From positions 9,082,937-9,146,936 of the forward strand of contig CAMGYJ010000009.1 in the NCBI GenBank assembly GCA_946122785.1: DNA of 64,000 bases, written 5' to 3'. The stretch is from Linum tenue. Its lineage: Eukaryota > Streptophyta > Magnoliopsida > Malpighiales > Linaceae. The notes under the pieces were generated by a model that did no database searches, was not told where the DNA came from, and saw nothing but the letters and a program-made list of their open reading frames with translations. This document shows positions 8,922 to 20,583 of this stretch, piece after piece (position 1 is the stretch's first letter; each line of letters begins with the position of its first letter). The position numbers were made by a program, and so were the translations under genes.

Positions 8922-11717
8922 ATGACGTCCTCTCATCAGATACCTCTCCCCTCACAGACTCTTGCGCCTGCCACGGAATCAGCTGCCCCCATCCACGATT
9001 CTACTGCGCCTGCCGCCGATGCGCCTGCCGCCAATGCGCCTGCCGCTGCTGCGCCTCCTGCAGCCTCCGCTCCGCCCATGACCCGAGCAACTGTCGAAGG
9101 CGAAGCAACCAATGCCCCTGCTGCACCTGCGCGCCGTAAGTATACCTATATGCGCCTCCTCTTTCTTTGTAGTGTTAACTTCTTTCGCCTGCTTGTAAAC
9201 CTTTGTTGCTGCGAACATAGGGTCCCTGCGCTTCGTTCGAATCCCCATTTTTTTTTTAGCCTTCGCGCCTGCTTTCTTGTTAAGCCTTCGCGCCTCCTTT
9301 TCCACCCTTAGCCTTACCACTTGCCCCTTCCTTTGACTCAGGCGCCTCCGTGCCCCAAGACTATGTATTCAGGCCATGGGACTCGATGTGGCCTCCTGGC
9401 TATGCGCCCTAGAACACGTCGCTACTCCCTGTGGAGGAGGCTGGTCCACATCACGCCTCGAAGCAGTTGGGTGTGCGGCTAGAGAAACTCGTTGTATGCG
9501 CCCAAATGCCCGCGCCTTGGCGGTACATCCATGCGCCCCCCGAGGCTCGTGTCGGGTTGTGTGGCGAGGGGTGGGTGGGCGTGTACCAGGAGTTCATCCG
9601 GTTCGGCCTGCGCTTCCCCATTGACCCAGTGCTTGAGGGTGTCATGGTCTCCTGCGCGTGTCCCCTTGCGCGCCTCTCTCCCGCCGTCATTTTAGCCACC
9701 ATCGTCTTTCGCTACCAATGCCGAAGACATCACGTCCCTCCTACCTTCAAACTCTTTTAAACATTTTTTTAAAGTAACTAAGAGTAATAACTGCTTGAGC
9801 TTGCAAAGGCGCACGGCGCTCGGGTATGGGTTCGTCAGTAGCTGTGTGAAGATGGGGCGCTCGTGGTTTGACTCGTATTTTTTTGTCAAACCACGCGAAG
9901 TGCCCTTCTTTGCAAGTGGGCGCCCCCTAAGTTCAGAATGGTCTCTGCGGAATCGCTTCACCTTTAACAAGGAGGAGCCTCTTAGTGATACTGAGGAGGC
10001 CATGGTGAGGTCCATATCGACACATCCCATAGACCTCGAGGAGGGAGAGGAATATCCCCGTGTCCTAGCCGATTTCTACGGCGATGGTACTGACCATGCG
10101 CCCTTTGTTGTCTGCGTGTTTTTGCTATTACGCTATGCTCTGCCATTTGAACGCACGGACCATGCGCCTTCCCATATCTTTGAGCCTCTACTATTACGTT
10201 GTGCTTTTTTTCTCTAACTCATTGTTGTTCTAACACTTTGTGATTCTGTTTGGTGGTACAGGGACCGACTTCACCTCCGTGACCAATCTGATCAGATCAA
10301 GGCTCGACCTCACTCAGGCGCCCCGTCCGAGGAGGGTGCAGCCTCAACGGGGACGAGGCGCATCTACTCAAGACGCTTCCTCATCAAGGCGCGTCACTAC
10401 GTCCTTGCCGGCGGCATCGGGAGGTGAGGCAGGAGGCCAAGGTTCTCCATCGGGGCGCCCCGCTTCCTCTTCCTCGACTCCGTCGTCCGCCTCCACGCCC
10501 AGGGGCGCCGCTGGAGTGAGTACCCCGCCCTCCCCTTCTTCTGCAGGTTCTCGGAAGAGGGCGGGCGTGACTCTGCGTGATAAGGGGAAGAGGCCGAAGA
10601 TTGCCACCGCTAAGGAGACCGGCTTGCCCCCAAGCTTGGTGGAGCCCACCATTGGGGAGCACACTGGCCAGGTGATTCCCCCGTACTTCCAAGCTGGGCG
10701 CCCGCTCGTCAAGGTGCCAGTGGACGTCCCCGTCAGGGCGGCTAAGGACGTCCCCGCCTCTGTTCAGATGGCGAGGGCGCATTATGAGGTGGTTGAGCAT
10801 CCGGACGGCTTAATCTCGGCGAAACCTTAGTTAAGATTGACCAACATGAGTGTCCAGGTAAGGACTGTGTTGCAAAGCGCATACGTCATGACTTTGAATT
10901 CATTTTTATTTCCCCACCAAGTTACTAACGCCCGTTGAACTCACGTGATTATGCGCCCCAGATGATGCTTTTGTGCGAGGCCACCACCCTTGAAATCGCC
11001 AAGATTGCCAAGGAAGGAGCGGATGCCGCTGTCTCCGCGGAGCGCATGCAAGCCGACTTGGAAGCGGTCAAGTCCGACTTGGAGGCAAAGTTGGAGGCCG
11101 AACGTGTCAGAACCCCGGCGGAGGTCGAAGAGGAGTCCAAGGCGCAGGCCGAGATGGATAGGGCCGAGTGGGAAGGGACTGAGAAGAAGCTCCGGGAAGG
11201 GAGCGTCGCGCTTGTGCGAGAGCGCGACGCCCTGTTGGCCGAGAAGGATGTGCTCCGCCAAACCATCGAAGACCTGGAGAAGGCCAACCGGAAGCTGAAG
11301 AAGTCCCGGAACAACTACAAGCATGAACTGAAGAAAGCGGAAGAGGCCGCCGAGCAGCTGGAACAGGAGATGGCCGACTATCCGGAGTCGAGTCAAGGCA
11401 AGAATCTCCAGGCCAATGTCATCATCGGGACCGTGGAGACGCTGAGGGCCAAGTTCCAAACCGACTATCTCGGCGTGGTGTTCGACGCGGTTGCTCTAAT
11501 CGAGCATGTTGTGGCCGCCATGGAGGGTCAGGCAGGCGCCTCGGATGCCGCGGCCTCGGCTGGAGATGGCGCGGGGGACACTGCTGGTGGGACTTCGCCT
11601 GCTAATGGCGCCGCAACCGGTGATGGAGGTAAAATCGTGAATGCTGACCTGGAGGCGGACGAAGAGGAGGCGGATGACCGGGAGGCGGATGACGAAGACG
11701 TTGACGTGGAAGAATGA
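8922..11717 (+). pseudogene. Antisense extra gene of the Tat element (putative gypsy-type transposase domain), 4 exons
   Basis: Four exons fit splice consensus and phase: 8922-9135, 9342-10086, 10262-10857 and 10962-11717. Exon 1 is Ala/Pro-rich. Exon 2 carries a segment like the 'putative gypsy type transposon' family (Pfam Transposase_28): GVYQEFIRFGLRFPIDP followed by RLSPAV, then a WFDSYFFVKP motif. Exon 3 is basic and Ser/Pro-rich. Exon 4 is a long charged coiled coil with an acidic Glu/Asp tail. In-frame TAG codons at 9410 and 10828 and a frameshift near 9740-9795 show decay. The function of this protein class is unknown. A homologous gene is at 62789. The ATG is chosen because it follows the TATA box and opens the Ala-rich exon. 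Confidence 0.7.
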
Positions 11718-11849
11718 AGGACATGGAGGAATGAGAGCCTAGCCTAGTTCGTTATGTTTTTTTTTTCGAATCTGAACACTTTACTTCCTTAACTCGCATT
11801 TGAACACCTTGCTCGTACCTTTATGCACAACTTCTTTTACTCAGACAAG

Positions 11850-12250
11850 TGTGGGGCGCAATATTTAGGGCGCTTTGCGTGGGGCGCTTTATTGCAGTAG
11901 GGCGTGATTTTGGGGCGCTTTAGTGAGACCCGAGCCACTTACGAGTATGGGGCGCAATTTGGGGCGCTTTATTGAGTACTAACACGCATAACTGCTATCG
12001 TGTGTAGGGCGCAAACCGAGGGGCGCATTTAGTTGGACACACTACTCATAACCACAGGGCGCAATCTGGAGGGCGCTTTTGAAAACACTTGCTAAACAAA
12101 ACTACGGGCGCAACACATTCAGGGCGCTTTGAAAAACACTTCAAAATAAAACTTCGGGCGTAATTCAGTTAGGGCGCTTTTGGAAACACGAAAATAAAAC
12201 TACGAGCGCAATCTAGTTAGGGCGCTTTTGGAAATAATTGAATAAAACTA
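11850..12250. repeat. Degenerate tandem repeats rich in GGGCGC
   Basis: A unit of roughly 50-60 bp containing 'gggcgcttt' and an A-rich spacer ('aataaaacta') recurs about seven times. It lies between the antisense gene and the integrase. Tandem arrays in the 3' untranslated region are typical of Tat elements. Confidence 0.6.
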
Positions 12251-12281
12251 CCTCCTCCTCCACCTTGGTCTTGCCACTCAC

Positions 12282-13400
12282 TCACCCCACTACCTCTTCG
12301 TCTTCTTTGTTATGATAAACACGAAGGTTCTGCGCGTTCCACGTTCGTTTAATGCTCTTGCCACTCATGCGTTCCAGCTTAAACGTTGCCGGCCCTACCA
12401 CCTCACGAACCCGATAGGGCCCCTTCCACTTTGGGGCGATCTTTCCCTCACTGGCTTTGGGTCTGAAATCTCTTTTCAATACCATGCTCCCTCGCCGTAT
12501 CTGGTGAGGGCGCATCTTCTTGTTATAGTATCTCGCCACTTGCTGTTTCATAGCTTCTAGGCGGATGGAGGCAACATCACGCCGCTCCTCGAGCATGTCC
12601 AGGTCATGCAGGCGCTCCCCCTCGTTGTCCTGCGCCTCGAAGCTTGCCATCCTAAAGGTTGGTATGCGCAATTCCACTGGGATGACTGCCTCGCTCCCGT
12701 ACGTAAGTGCGAACGGGGACTCGCCCGTTGCCGCTTTGTATGTTTTCCGATGTGCCCATAACACGCTCGGGAGCTCCTCCACCCATCTGCCCTTCGCCTC
12801 CAAAAGTCTCGTGTGGAGCCCGTGCAGGATGCTCTTGTTAGGGGCCTCCGCCTGCCCATTTGCCTGAGGATACGCTACGGACGAGAAGCGCAGGATCACC
12901 CCTTTCTCATCACAGAAATCCACGAATTGCTTGCAGTCGAATTGCTTTCCGTGGTCGGTCACAATAGACTCCGGCAAACCAAATCGCGTGAATATATTCC
13001 TGTTTGTGAACTTGCGGACTTGCGCTTGCGTAATGGACGCCAGAGGCTCAGCTTCGATCCATTTAGAGAAATAGTCCACTGCCACTATCAGGTATTTCAT
13101 TTGCCCGGGCGCTTTGGGAAATGGTCCTAGCAGGTCCATGCCCCATTGGGAGAACGGCCACGCGCCCACATTTCCATGCATGGGCGCAGCGGGAACGTGA
13201 ATGTCGTTGGCATGTATCTGACACTGGTGGCAGCTGGCCACATGCCTTGTTGCATCCGCCCTGATGGTTGGCCAGTAGTACCCCTGCCTCAGTAATACCT
13301 TCTCAAGGCTGCGCCCCCCCCGCATGCATGCCACACGTCCCCTGATGGACCTCCTCAATCGCCTGCCTTCCTGACTCACTCCTACTGTCACTCTAGAAAA
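12282..13400 (-). pseudogene. Tat/Gypsy integrase, C-terminal end of pol
   Basis: The minus-strand ORF has the H2C2 zinc finger (QGYYWPTIRADA, CHQCQ), the catalytic Asp regions WGMDLLGP and VTDHGKQFD, and the Glu region QANGQAEAPN. A C-terminal domain (PKWKGPYRVREVV, then LRVYH) ends the protein. Ahead of the finger, the conserved EVHQGTCGMHAGG segment is in another frame. A C-run (plus strand, about 13314-13321) therefore carries an indel, and the predicted N-terminus of the ORF is a shadow. RT and RNase H upstream are missing. It is probably inactive. Confidence 0.88.
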
Positions 13401-13439
13401 TGGCCAAGTGCAACCACTTCCTAAAGCGTAGTATAGCGG

Positions 13440-14450
13440 GTTTGGGTTTTATTGTCAAAAAGGGTCCTAGATGTGATGACTACTCAGTGGATTCTTGTTA
13501 TTTAGCGGTGAACTTTTAGTGCAACTCAAGCAAACAAAACACAAAGCAAGTAAACGGTTGTTGTCAAGTCAAGAGAGGTCACCCGGATATGGTTCCCTCT
13601 AGACTGCAGTTAAGCCGGATTGCAATTTACCAAGTTCAGTTTTCATGAAAGTTATACCGCGGAAGGTTCTCAATTAGACTGAAGTCTCGACTAAAGGTCT
13701 CCAGACCCTCTCAATCTGAGTCTCTAGCGGGCGACTAACCTCCACCGGAGTAAACAGATTGAGGCCCTAACAGCCAAACCTCCACTACCGAATTGACTTC
13801 GGTACAGAATAGCGAATTGGCTCCTCGACTAAAGTCACCAATTCGCCACCTTCGATTAAGGGTACTCTATCAACCTAGGCAGATATTCTCATTCTAGGTC
13901 AAAGCAGAAACAACAGGAATTTGATCAGGATTCAAGTCATTCAATCATTCAAACCTCAATCGAATATAATCAATTCACAAACTCTGTACTTGGGTTCATA
14001 CAATCAGACCTAGCATACAAATCTAGGGTTCCCCATACCCAGATGAATGGGGAAACTACTCCATAGAGAAAGAAGCAAAAGCAGATTCAGACGCGGAAAT
14101 CATACTGTGAAGATGGATTCCTGCTCCTGGACGTTTAATCGCACTTCTCCAAGCTCAAAACCGGGCTCCAATGGTGTTGAAGATCGATCTATGGCGCTTG
14201 GGAACTCTGGTTCGTCGCTTTCTCTCTCTAGGTATCGCTTTCTCTCTCAAAAACTCGGAACCCTTTCAATGTTGGCCTTCTTCTTCCTTATATCAGCTGC
14301 CTGGTCGCGATACCCGGTCGAAATACCCGGTCGGGTACCTTGGGTTTCGACCGGGTATTATCGCAGCGCACCGTTTCAGTCAAAGGCGAAATCCCCGGTC
14401 ACTCGCCATAATCCCCGACCGGGGATTTTGCTGTTGTGCCCGGGCCCCTC
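13440..14450. other. Unassigned stretch, probably transposon debris
   Basis: No protein with recognisable motifs is seen. The tract 14300-14420 repeats the word 'acccggtcg/accgggtat' in both orientations. It lies between a truncated Gypsy pol and a truncated hAT, so it is likely part of a third degraded element. Confidence 0.35.
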
Positions 14451-14452
14451 TC

Positions 14453-14757
14453 TGCTTCACTCTCCACTCAATAACACCAACTTCATTCTACACAATTAGA
14501 AAGAATAAATTAGACATGTCTCCACAAATATAAATAAGATTAGTTGTTTAGAATATTAAATATATCGAGAAAATTAATTATATGTGTGTGGGCGGGTACC
14601 CTTGGGTCGGGTTTACCTAAACCCAAACCCAACCCGGTGAATAGTGAACGGGTTTAAACCCAAACCCGGCCCAAAACCCGTCAACACGGATTTTACCCGC
14701 GTTGACCGGGTTGGGTCGGGTGGGTAACCGTGGGTTCGGGTTTTGTTGCCATCCCTA
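14453..14757. mobile_element. 5'-truncated hAT-like element
   Basis: It matches the right half of the complete hAT at 24410-25082, from 'cttcactctccact' through the GGGTTT/AACCC-rich tract to the terminal 'ttgttgccatcccta'. The left end is missing, so it has no target duplication. Confidence 0.7.
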
Positions 14758-15765
14758 TCCACAAGACAAAAGGAAGGGAGTCATACTAAAAAGAAAAAAA
14801 GGAAATGGATGAATTTTCTTCAATAAATCTTTACTTACAAGATAAACAAAATGTTATCGATAAAAGACAAGGAAATGAGTGTTGATAATCCATCTCTACA
14901 AATGATACTACAAAATAGTAGTACCTGAAACAACTTGATGTTTTTCGAAAATCAAACCATAATTTAAAAAAAAAAACAGGTAGAGTCAAACACAATCCAA
15001 TATTTTTGTAAACAAATAGAATTCGAATTTGACTCATTTATTAAAAATTCAAACTCAAATTAAGTAAAATCTCGATTCGACTCGACTTGACTCGACCCGA
15101 CTCCACTCAATTTATTTGCAACCCTAACCTTTCCACGCTACCACAGAATCCATTAACATGGCAAGAGGCAAGTGGCAGATCAGATAGTTTTAAGGAAGTT
15201 GTTGACTCAATTGGCTCTAAATAAACAAGATAGGAACTTTTTGGTTATTTGGTTGCTGTCAAATGTATTATCAGTCCCCGTGCACCGGAAAGTTACAAAT
15301 CCCTAATCCGACAGTAATTACTTCCCTGATCCAGCCCCAGAATAGCACATTCAAGTTCCACCGCAGCAGTTCCTCATTCCCTATTTGTGGGTTCGCTTCT
15401 CCGTTTCAATTTTTCTCCACGCAACATTGCTTCTGATCCACAAAACCAATCGATCAGTGTTATAATTGTTCATCTCGTCGTCCCGATTCCCTTCGTCCCC
15501 ACTCGCAAGCTTTTCTGTCCTGTGACCTTCGCCATTTCCTGTAATGGTCTGACAATTACGGCTCCTTCGTGTTTCTGTCTGTAATGTCGTCGTAGATTCT
15601 GGAAGGTTCTCTTCAACTGCTGAAGAAGAGCTTTGGCTCATCTGCATGTTCCTTCTTGGAGTCGGGCATTAGGGAATTGAGCTACTCTCGTTTGGTTGAT
15701 AGTTGATTCGAGGAGTGGGGAAGAATTAAGGTAAAGGAACGAACTGGGTTGTTCAGATAGGTGTA
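14758..15765. other. Upstream region and leader of the next gene
   Basis: 14758-15300 is AT-rich with no visible gene. 15340-15765 precedes the ATG at 15766 and probably holds its promoter and 5' leader. There is no clear TATA box. Confidence 0.35.
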
Positions 15766-17743
15766 ATGGCGGGAAGGGAAGTGCGAGAATACACCAATCT
15801 CACCGACCCCAAAGGTAGTTGTGCTTTCACTATTTTCCCCCGCTTGGTTGGAGCTGTAGCTTGCTTGCATTTTTCAATGTGCAGCTTTCAGTGACTTATT
15901 TTTGTAATCTGATTGTAGATAAGAAATGGGGAAAGGGGAAAGATAAAACAGACGATGAAGATGTCACCTTTCAGCGCATGGTTGCAAAGGTTAGCGCATC
16001 GCCTCTCCTAATCCTGATCTTGATCTCACCAATCATTATTTTGAATCTGGTATTTAGCTCTGTTAAATGTGATAAAGTTCAATTGCAAGCCTGTTTAACA
16101 CTAGAATGGATAGTTACGGTAGAGAACAAAGAGGATGGAGATCACACAAGTAGGAGTTAGATATTTTTGGTTGTTTTGCAGAACGAAAAGCTTTAATATC
16201 TGATGATAGCATTTCTCAGCAAATTGGGTTATTAACGGAGTAGTGCTTAAAACATAGACTGATGGAGTTGTCAATTCAGGTGCATGGTTCTGATTTCTGA
16301 AATAGCGTAGGCTACTGCTCTACATCTAGTCGTTTGATGGCAGGTGTCTTATGTTGGTAACTTATAATTTTTGTAAAACTCCTCGAGTATTTTTCTGATA
16401 ACATGCCCTGACAGGGATCCTGGCTTGTCCTATGGGGCTGATAACTTGGCCAGATGCAAGAAGTTGCTGGAGAACGTGGAGGCTATCTTCATGGGCGAGG
16501 CGGTACTCTCTTCAATCATTTCTTGCCTCATTTCATAGAACTAGACAATTGGAAATGGCAGTTTGTTGATTCTTGTGATAGTTCTTCAAATTCTCAAGTA
16601 TTGGTTTTGCAGCTTTGGACAGTGACGACCTGCTTTACCTCAAGGAGCAAATGGAAGCTGAAGAGGATGCTGAAAGGCTCCTAAGGCGCACAGAAAAAAG
16701 AGCATTTGCTGCGTTCAAAATATCCTTTTGTGGCAAAACAATCATGTTGTTTGGAAATCTTTTCCATAGAAGTGGCAAATAGAATAGTTTAGAACTATTT
16801 TTGTGCTGTCATGTAATCTTGGTCCATGAGTCCTCATGCAATCTGTTGATTATGGCATTATGATTTCAAAACTTCCATACATAGCAAAGTTCAATTTAGA
16901 GATTGAATTCAGTATAAAAAAAGGATCATCTCAATGCGGAGTAAAGGGTAACAAAATCAATAATAAAATATAATGCTTTAAAGCCATTGTCGTTCCTTGT
17001 ATTACCAAGTCTGCTTAACGATTTACTGATGTAAACTCTTGATACCAAGATATGGCATTTGCTCTTTTGTGGTATTTCAGAAGTTCAATGATTGCTTGGT
17101 AGCTTATGTTGACATTGGTCTTCCTTTCTTCTTTTACCTTAAAAGCAATATATGATGTATTTTCCATCATGGTTGTGGTGTTCGATCTCATTATGCTTCT
17201 CATCCAGAATTTATCTATTGCACTTGTGCATAGATCTTGCATGAGTAAGGATTCTTTGTTTGCTGGTCTAGGTCTAGTTAATCTGTGGAGCAGCTATAGG
17301 TTATTTGTATGTATATGTAATCCTTAACTAATTCACACAAAGCTGCAACCTTGGCAGATACTACACCAGCAACAGTTCCATTACCACTTCGCGTGGAGCC
17401 CAAACCGAAGAGTGGCATAAGGTATCTGTCAATCTTATCACGTCGCTACTTGTCTTACTGTAGTCTCTAAAAAATTACAATTATCTCATTCCATAGGCAG
17501 CAGGATCTACTGAAAAAAGTGGTGGAAGTTAAACCCAAACGTCCCAGAGTTTCAAGCAATCATGGTTCAGAAGATCTGAAGCACGAGAAATGCCGGGAGA
17601 CGAAAGAAGAAGAGTCTGATGTATCAACATCATTCAAATCGGACTGTGAAAGTAGTAAGCAAACAAAACTTGAAGCAGAGGGAAATCCTGTTAAAAGCTT
17701 ACTAGGTTTAGCATATGAAAGTTCTGATGAGGAAGAGGATTGA
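15766..17743 (+). CDS. Conserved plant protein of unknown function, 6 exons, 201 aa
   Basis: Exons, placed by splice consensus and phase: 15766-15814, 15919-15989, 16454-16502, 16613-16719, 17339-17421, 17497-17743 (606 nt). The predicted product begins MAGREVREYTNLTDPK and is highly charged. It has a Gly-rich stretch (GERGGYLHGRG), an acidic/basic helix-prone middle (YLKEQMEAEEDAERLLRRT) and a Lys-rich nuclear-signal-like run (VEVKPKRPRVSS). The C-terminus ends in an acidic patch (SSDEEED). I know this as a conserved but uncharacterised plant sequence; no enzymatic motif is visible. Composition and the basic patch suggest a nuclear, perhaps RNA-related protein, which is inference. Introns 1, 2, 3 and 5 are GT-AG; intron 4 is AT-AC. 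The first ATG is used because it opens a conserved-looking N-terminus split normally by intron 1. Confidence 0.85.
16720..17338 (+). other. AT-AC (U12-type) intron
   Basis: The donor is ATATCCTTTT, the U12 AT-AC consensus. TCCTTAACT, a U12 branch-site match, lies at 17321-17329, and the acceptor ends in AC at 17337-17338. Splicing joins AAA to AAA in phase 0 and keeps the frame to the stop codon. No GT-AG alternative restores the frame as well. Confidence 0.85.
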
Positions 17744-18481
17744 GGAATGAACAAGCAATCATCGCAGGAGAAATGCTGCGAAGCCCCGTTGTTATGTTGT
17801 TACGATAGCATTGTTCTTATGGTGTTGACATGCCTCATGAAAATATTTACTCATGGCGCCATGTTACAATGTCACTCACGTTGGACTGACAATTTTGCGA
17901 CGCGTAAGTAGTAAAAGTATCGAGCTGATTTATGCGGCTGCGTGTGTTTTCTTTCTCTGTGATTATACGCTCACTATCTCGACAGTGTTTTCGAGCAATT
18001 TAAAAGCTTTGATGGGTTTTCTTTTCTCATTTCCAATGTTAAATCCACAATTCATGTCAATATGTTCTTTTATAGGGGATAATGGTTATATAGGTTTATC
18101 TTTTGTGAATAAGGTATTAGTTAAGAGATTCGAACCTAAAACCTTTAGGTTCAAAGTTAGTGGTATTACTATTAGGTGAATCCCTTGTTCGTCCACTCAT
18201 GGTCACTATTAGACTGCGGCTTGTGGCATGCTTGGGTCGAATCCGTCTATTTGCCCTCATTTCATAGAACTGAGAAATGTAAGATTTAACAAGGGTGTCA
18301 ATTTATATATTTACACCGATTTAGTAAGTGTTATGATTAGATCAGGATACAACTTGTTTATTTGTTCATGCCTGACTAACAAAAAATATATAAAAATATA
18401 TTTGAAGACAATCTACATTTATCTTTAAATAAAATACACCGTTCTAAACAAAATAATAAATACAACATTTAACATTAACAT
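17744..18481. other. 3' flank of the preceding gene
   Basis: The first 100-200 bases are likely the 3' UTR. The rest is AT-rich with no gene. 'ggttcgaatcc'-like words do not form a tRNA here. Confidence 0.4.
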
Positions 18482-19709
18482 GCAAACGTTTGGTGATGCC
18501 TTCGATACACTCACTTTTTTGGGTGCACTGAACGCACCCACTTTTTTGTTTAATCTCAACCATTCAGTATATCTAACGGTTCACAATTATTAAAAAAAAA
18601 ATATATTTAATTATTAACTAATAAAGTGTATTGTATTTATTAAAACAGTTTTATAGTTATTGATATTTGCAGTTAAGCCCCTAATCCGGGAAAACTCAAA
18701 TGAGTGAGTTATTAACTTTTTATCCCAAATTCCGCCTTTCATCTTTATTTACTTGCCCAATTTTTCCCTTTCTTCTCCCCATGCCGCTCCTACCCAAACC
18801 GATCGAAGACCCCATTGGCCCGGCGACGGCCGCGCAATCTCAGGTGGATGGCGATGATGTCGACTCCGGCAAGTGAGAACTAATGTCGTGGTGTCTCCGA
18901 TCCATCCACCTTTAGAATAACCATCCCGGTTGATGTTGGAGTCGACGATGAGCCAGAAGCTCCGATGGTGCCGCCGGCGACGGGGAATGACATGGGATGA
19001 TACGGCATGATAAGGACGATCGTGGAGAACCAGTCGGCATGATAAGGACGTGGATCGTGGATGATACAACACTACCAGATTGCTTGCAAAAATTGAGGAA
19101 ACGCCGGATCAAACAGAATTGAAATGAGTCATTGCCTGGTGGTTTGTGCGGCTCGTGCGGTTTGATATGTAGAGGAAGGCTTGAGATCGATAAATGGAAA
19201 TCGAAGGGGGAAACTAATTTATTCTAGTGCTGATTGACTCTGGGGCGATACTCAGGTGTCAATTTTACTGATTATAGCGAAGTACATGAAATGCTCATTG
19301 GAACCGTTGCTGCTGTTAGAAGAACAGAAACAGAAGAAGGTTGAACACAGGAGAAGTTGTGTTTGATCGAGAAAGGCTCTTCTTCTCCCTGCAATTATGT
19401 TTATGGGCTTAAGTCTCTCTATTTTTTACTTAAGCCCGCAAGTGATTAATGCCGAGGAAAGTATTGACGGTGGCAGAGGGGAAAAGAAACGACGAACAGA
19501 GGGTTAAGTGAGGGACTTAATTGCAATTATCATTAAGTATAAATTATTTTAATAAATATAATATAGTTTATTAGATAATAATTAATTATAAATCAATCAA
19601 ATTAATGTAACCGTTAGATATATCTAATGGTTAAGATGAAACAAAAAAAATGGGTGCGTTCAGTGCACCCAAAAAAGTGAATGTACCGAAGTAGCCACCG
19701 CAAACGTTT
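18482..19709. mobile_element. Mutator-like element with long TIRs and 10-bp TSD
   Basis: The element 18492-19699 (1208 bp) is flanked by perfect duplications GCAAACGTTT at 18482-18491 and 19700-19709. Its ends are inverted: GGTGATGCCTTCGATACA against the reverse complement GGTGGCTACTTCGGTACA. The similarity continues inward for about 200 bp, through the shared 'gggtgcactgaacgcaccca' block. TSD length and TIR length fit a TIR-MULE. No transposase is encoded. The interior (18740-19500) is GC-richer than its surroundings and could be captured gene sequence. Confidence 0.85.
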
Positions 19710-20206
19710 ATACTTGAATCCAACAAATAATATAAACATTTAACTTTCAAATTCATGACTTCAATCGCAAAATTATTTTCTGATTAATTAAATTCATTGT
19801 AAGTTGTAACGGAGTGATTTTATTTAGAGGCTGAAACAATCACACTGATAATATTCCAGCCAGTTTCAAAAAGTTATACCAAGTTCAACCAGTGGCAAAT
19901 AGATTCAACTGATTTATTGGTTAGGAAAACATGACTTTTTTATACGAGAACGTTGTCTTTCAATTGAGCACAAGCTGATCCTGACAGACAGTGATAGGAG
20001 GAAAAAGAGACAAAGACTAGGAGTTCCATCAAAACATTTCTTGTTTAAACCAGAACAGAAGATGCATAGAGTAACAGTCCATACATCATCAATCCAGTAG
20101 TTAGAAACTCTCTGAATCCATCTAACGACAACTGGAGAGCCAGAAAGGCCATAGGGAATCACCTCATAAGCAAATCTTTACCCCAAACAGCAGCTTCTTG
20201 TTAATA
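19710..20206. other. Intergenic and 3' UTR of TFCA
   Basis: The half nearest 20207 is likely the TFCA 3' UTR. No other feature is seen. Confidence 0.35.
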
Positions 20207-20554
20207 CTAAGCATCATCATCTCCTTTGCCAAACAACTGCTCCACCTCCGAAACAGTGGTTCTAGCATCATTGATTTCAGGCCCTTCTGTCTCACCTGAC
20301 TCCTCCAGCTCGGCGAGAGTCGCCTTCAGGTCAGCCAGTGCAGCCTCGAGGCGCTTATGGCAATCTGGAATCATCATCCGCGACTCTGCCAGCACGTTCT
20401 CCTGCTGCTTCAGATCGTAAGGGTCAGCCCCCTTGTCTTTCATGTCGGATGTCTTGGCGGCCTCTCTTTCCACCTCTTTCTCGTATGAGTGCAGCTCCTT
20501 CACTATGCGTTTGCTTGTGCTCGTCTTGATCTTCAGATTCCTCATTGTTGCCAT
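20207..20554 (-). CDS. TFCA: Tubulin-folding cofactor A (TBCA/KIESEL)
   Basis: The product is 115 aa, starting MATMRNLKIKTSTSKRIVKE and containing KDKGADPYDLKQQENVL and RMMIPDCHKRLEAALADLK, hallmarks of plant cofactor A (KIESEL in Arabidopsis, about 113 aa). The protein is a three-helix bundle that captures beta-tubulin released by the cytosolic chaperonin and feeds it into alpha/beta-tubulin assembly. Loss in Arabidopsis affects microtubules and trichome shape. The family Lys/Glu-rich helices are all present and the C-terminus is acidic. The CDS is one uninterrupted ORF, while the leader has an intron (20584-21319). The start matches the family start. The gene is divergent to the methyltransferase at 22101. 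Confidence 0.95.
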   Translation of the reverse strand: MATMRNLKIKTSTSKRIVKELHSYEKEVEREAAKTSDMKDKGADPYDLKQQENVLAESRMMIPDCHKRLEAALADLKATLAELEESGETEGPEINDARTTVSEVEQLFGKGDDDA

Positions 20555-20583
20555 CCTCTAACCTTATCTGTTAGTTGTCTTGT

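Larger units (their letters stand above)
7705..13430 (-). mobile_element. 3' half of a Tat-lineage Ty3/Gypsy element with antisense extra gene
   Basis: Read on the minus strand the order is integrase (13391-12282), a tandem repeat tract (12250-11850), an antisense gene on the plus strand (8922-11717), a polypurine tract (8331-8320) and the 3' LTR (8319-7705). This order is the one described for Tat-clade elements carrying an extra ORF in antisense between pol and the 3' LTR. Gag, protease, RT, RNase H and the 5' LTR are absent; the element is cut near 13400-13430. Confidence 0.8.

Noticed and set aside
10368..11459. Several long minus-strand ORFs opposite the antisense Tat gene.
   Set aside because: They mirror GC-rich coding DNA in other frames; the plus frame has matching splice sites and a coiled coil.
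15381..15647. Minus-strand ORF of 88 codons before the unknown gene.
   Set aside because: It overlaps the probable leader of the plus-strand gene and has low-complexity Thr/Ser content.
17881..18170. tRNA-like word 'agattcgaacc' in the flank of the unknown gene.
   Set aside because: There is no paired acceptor stem or anticodon arm around it.
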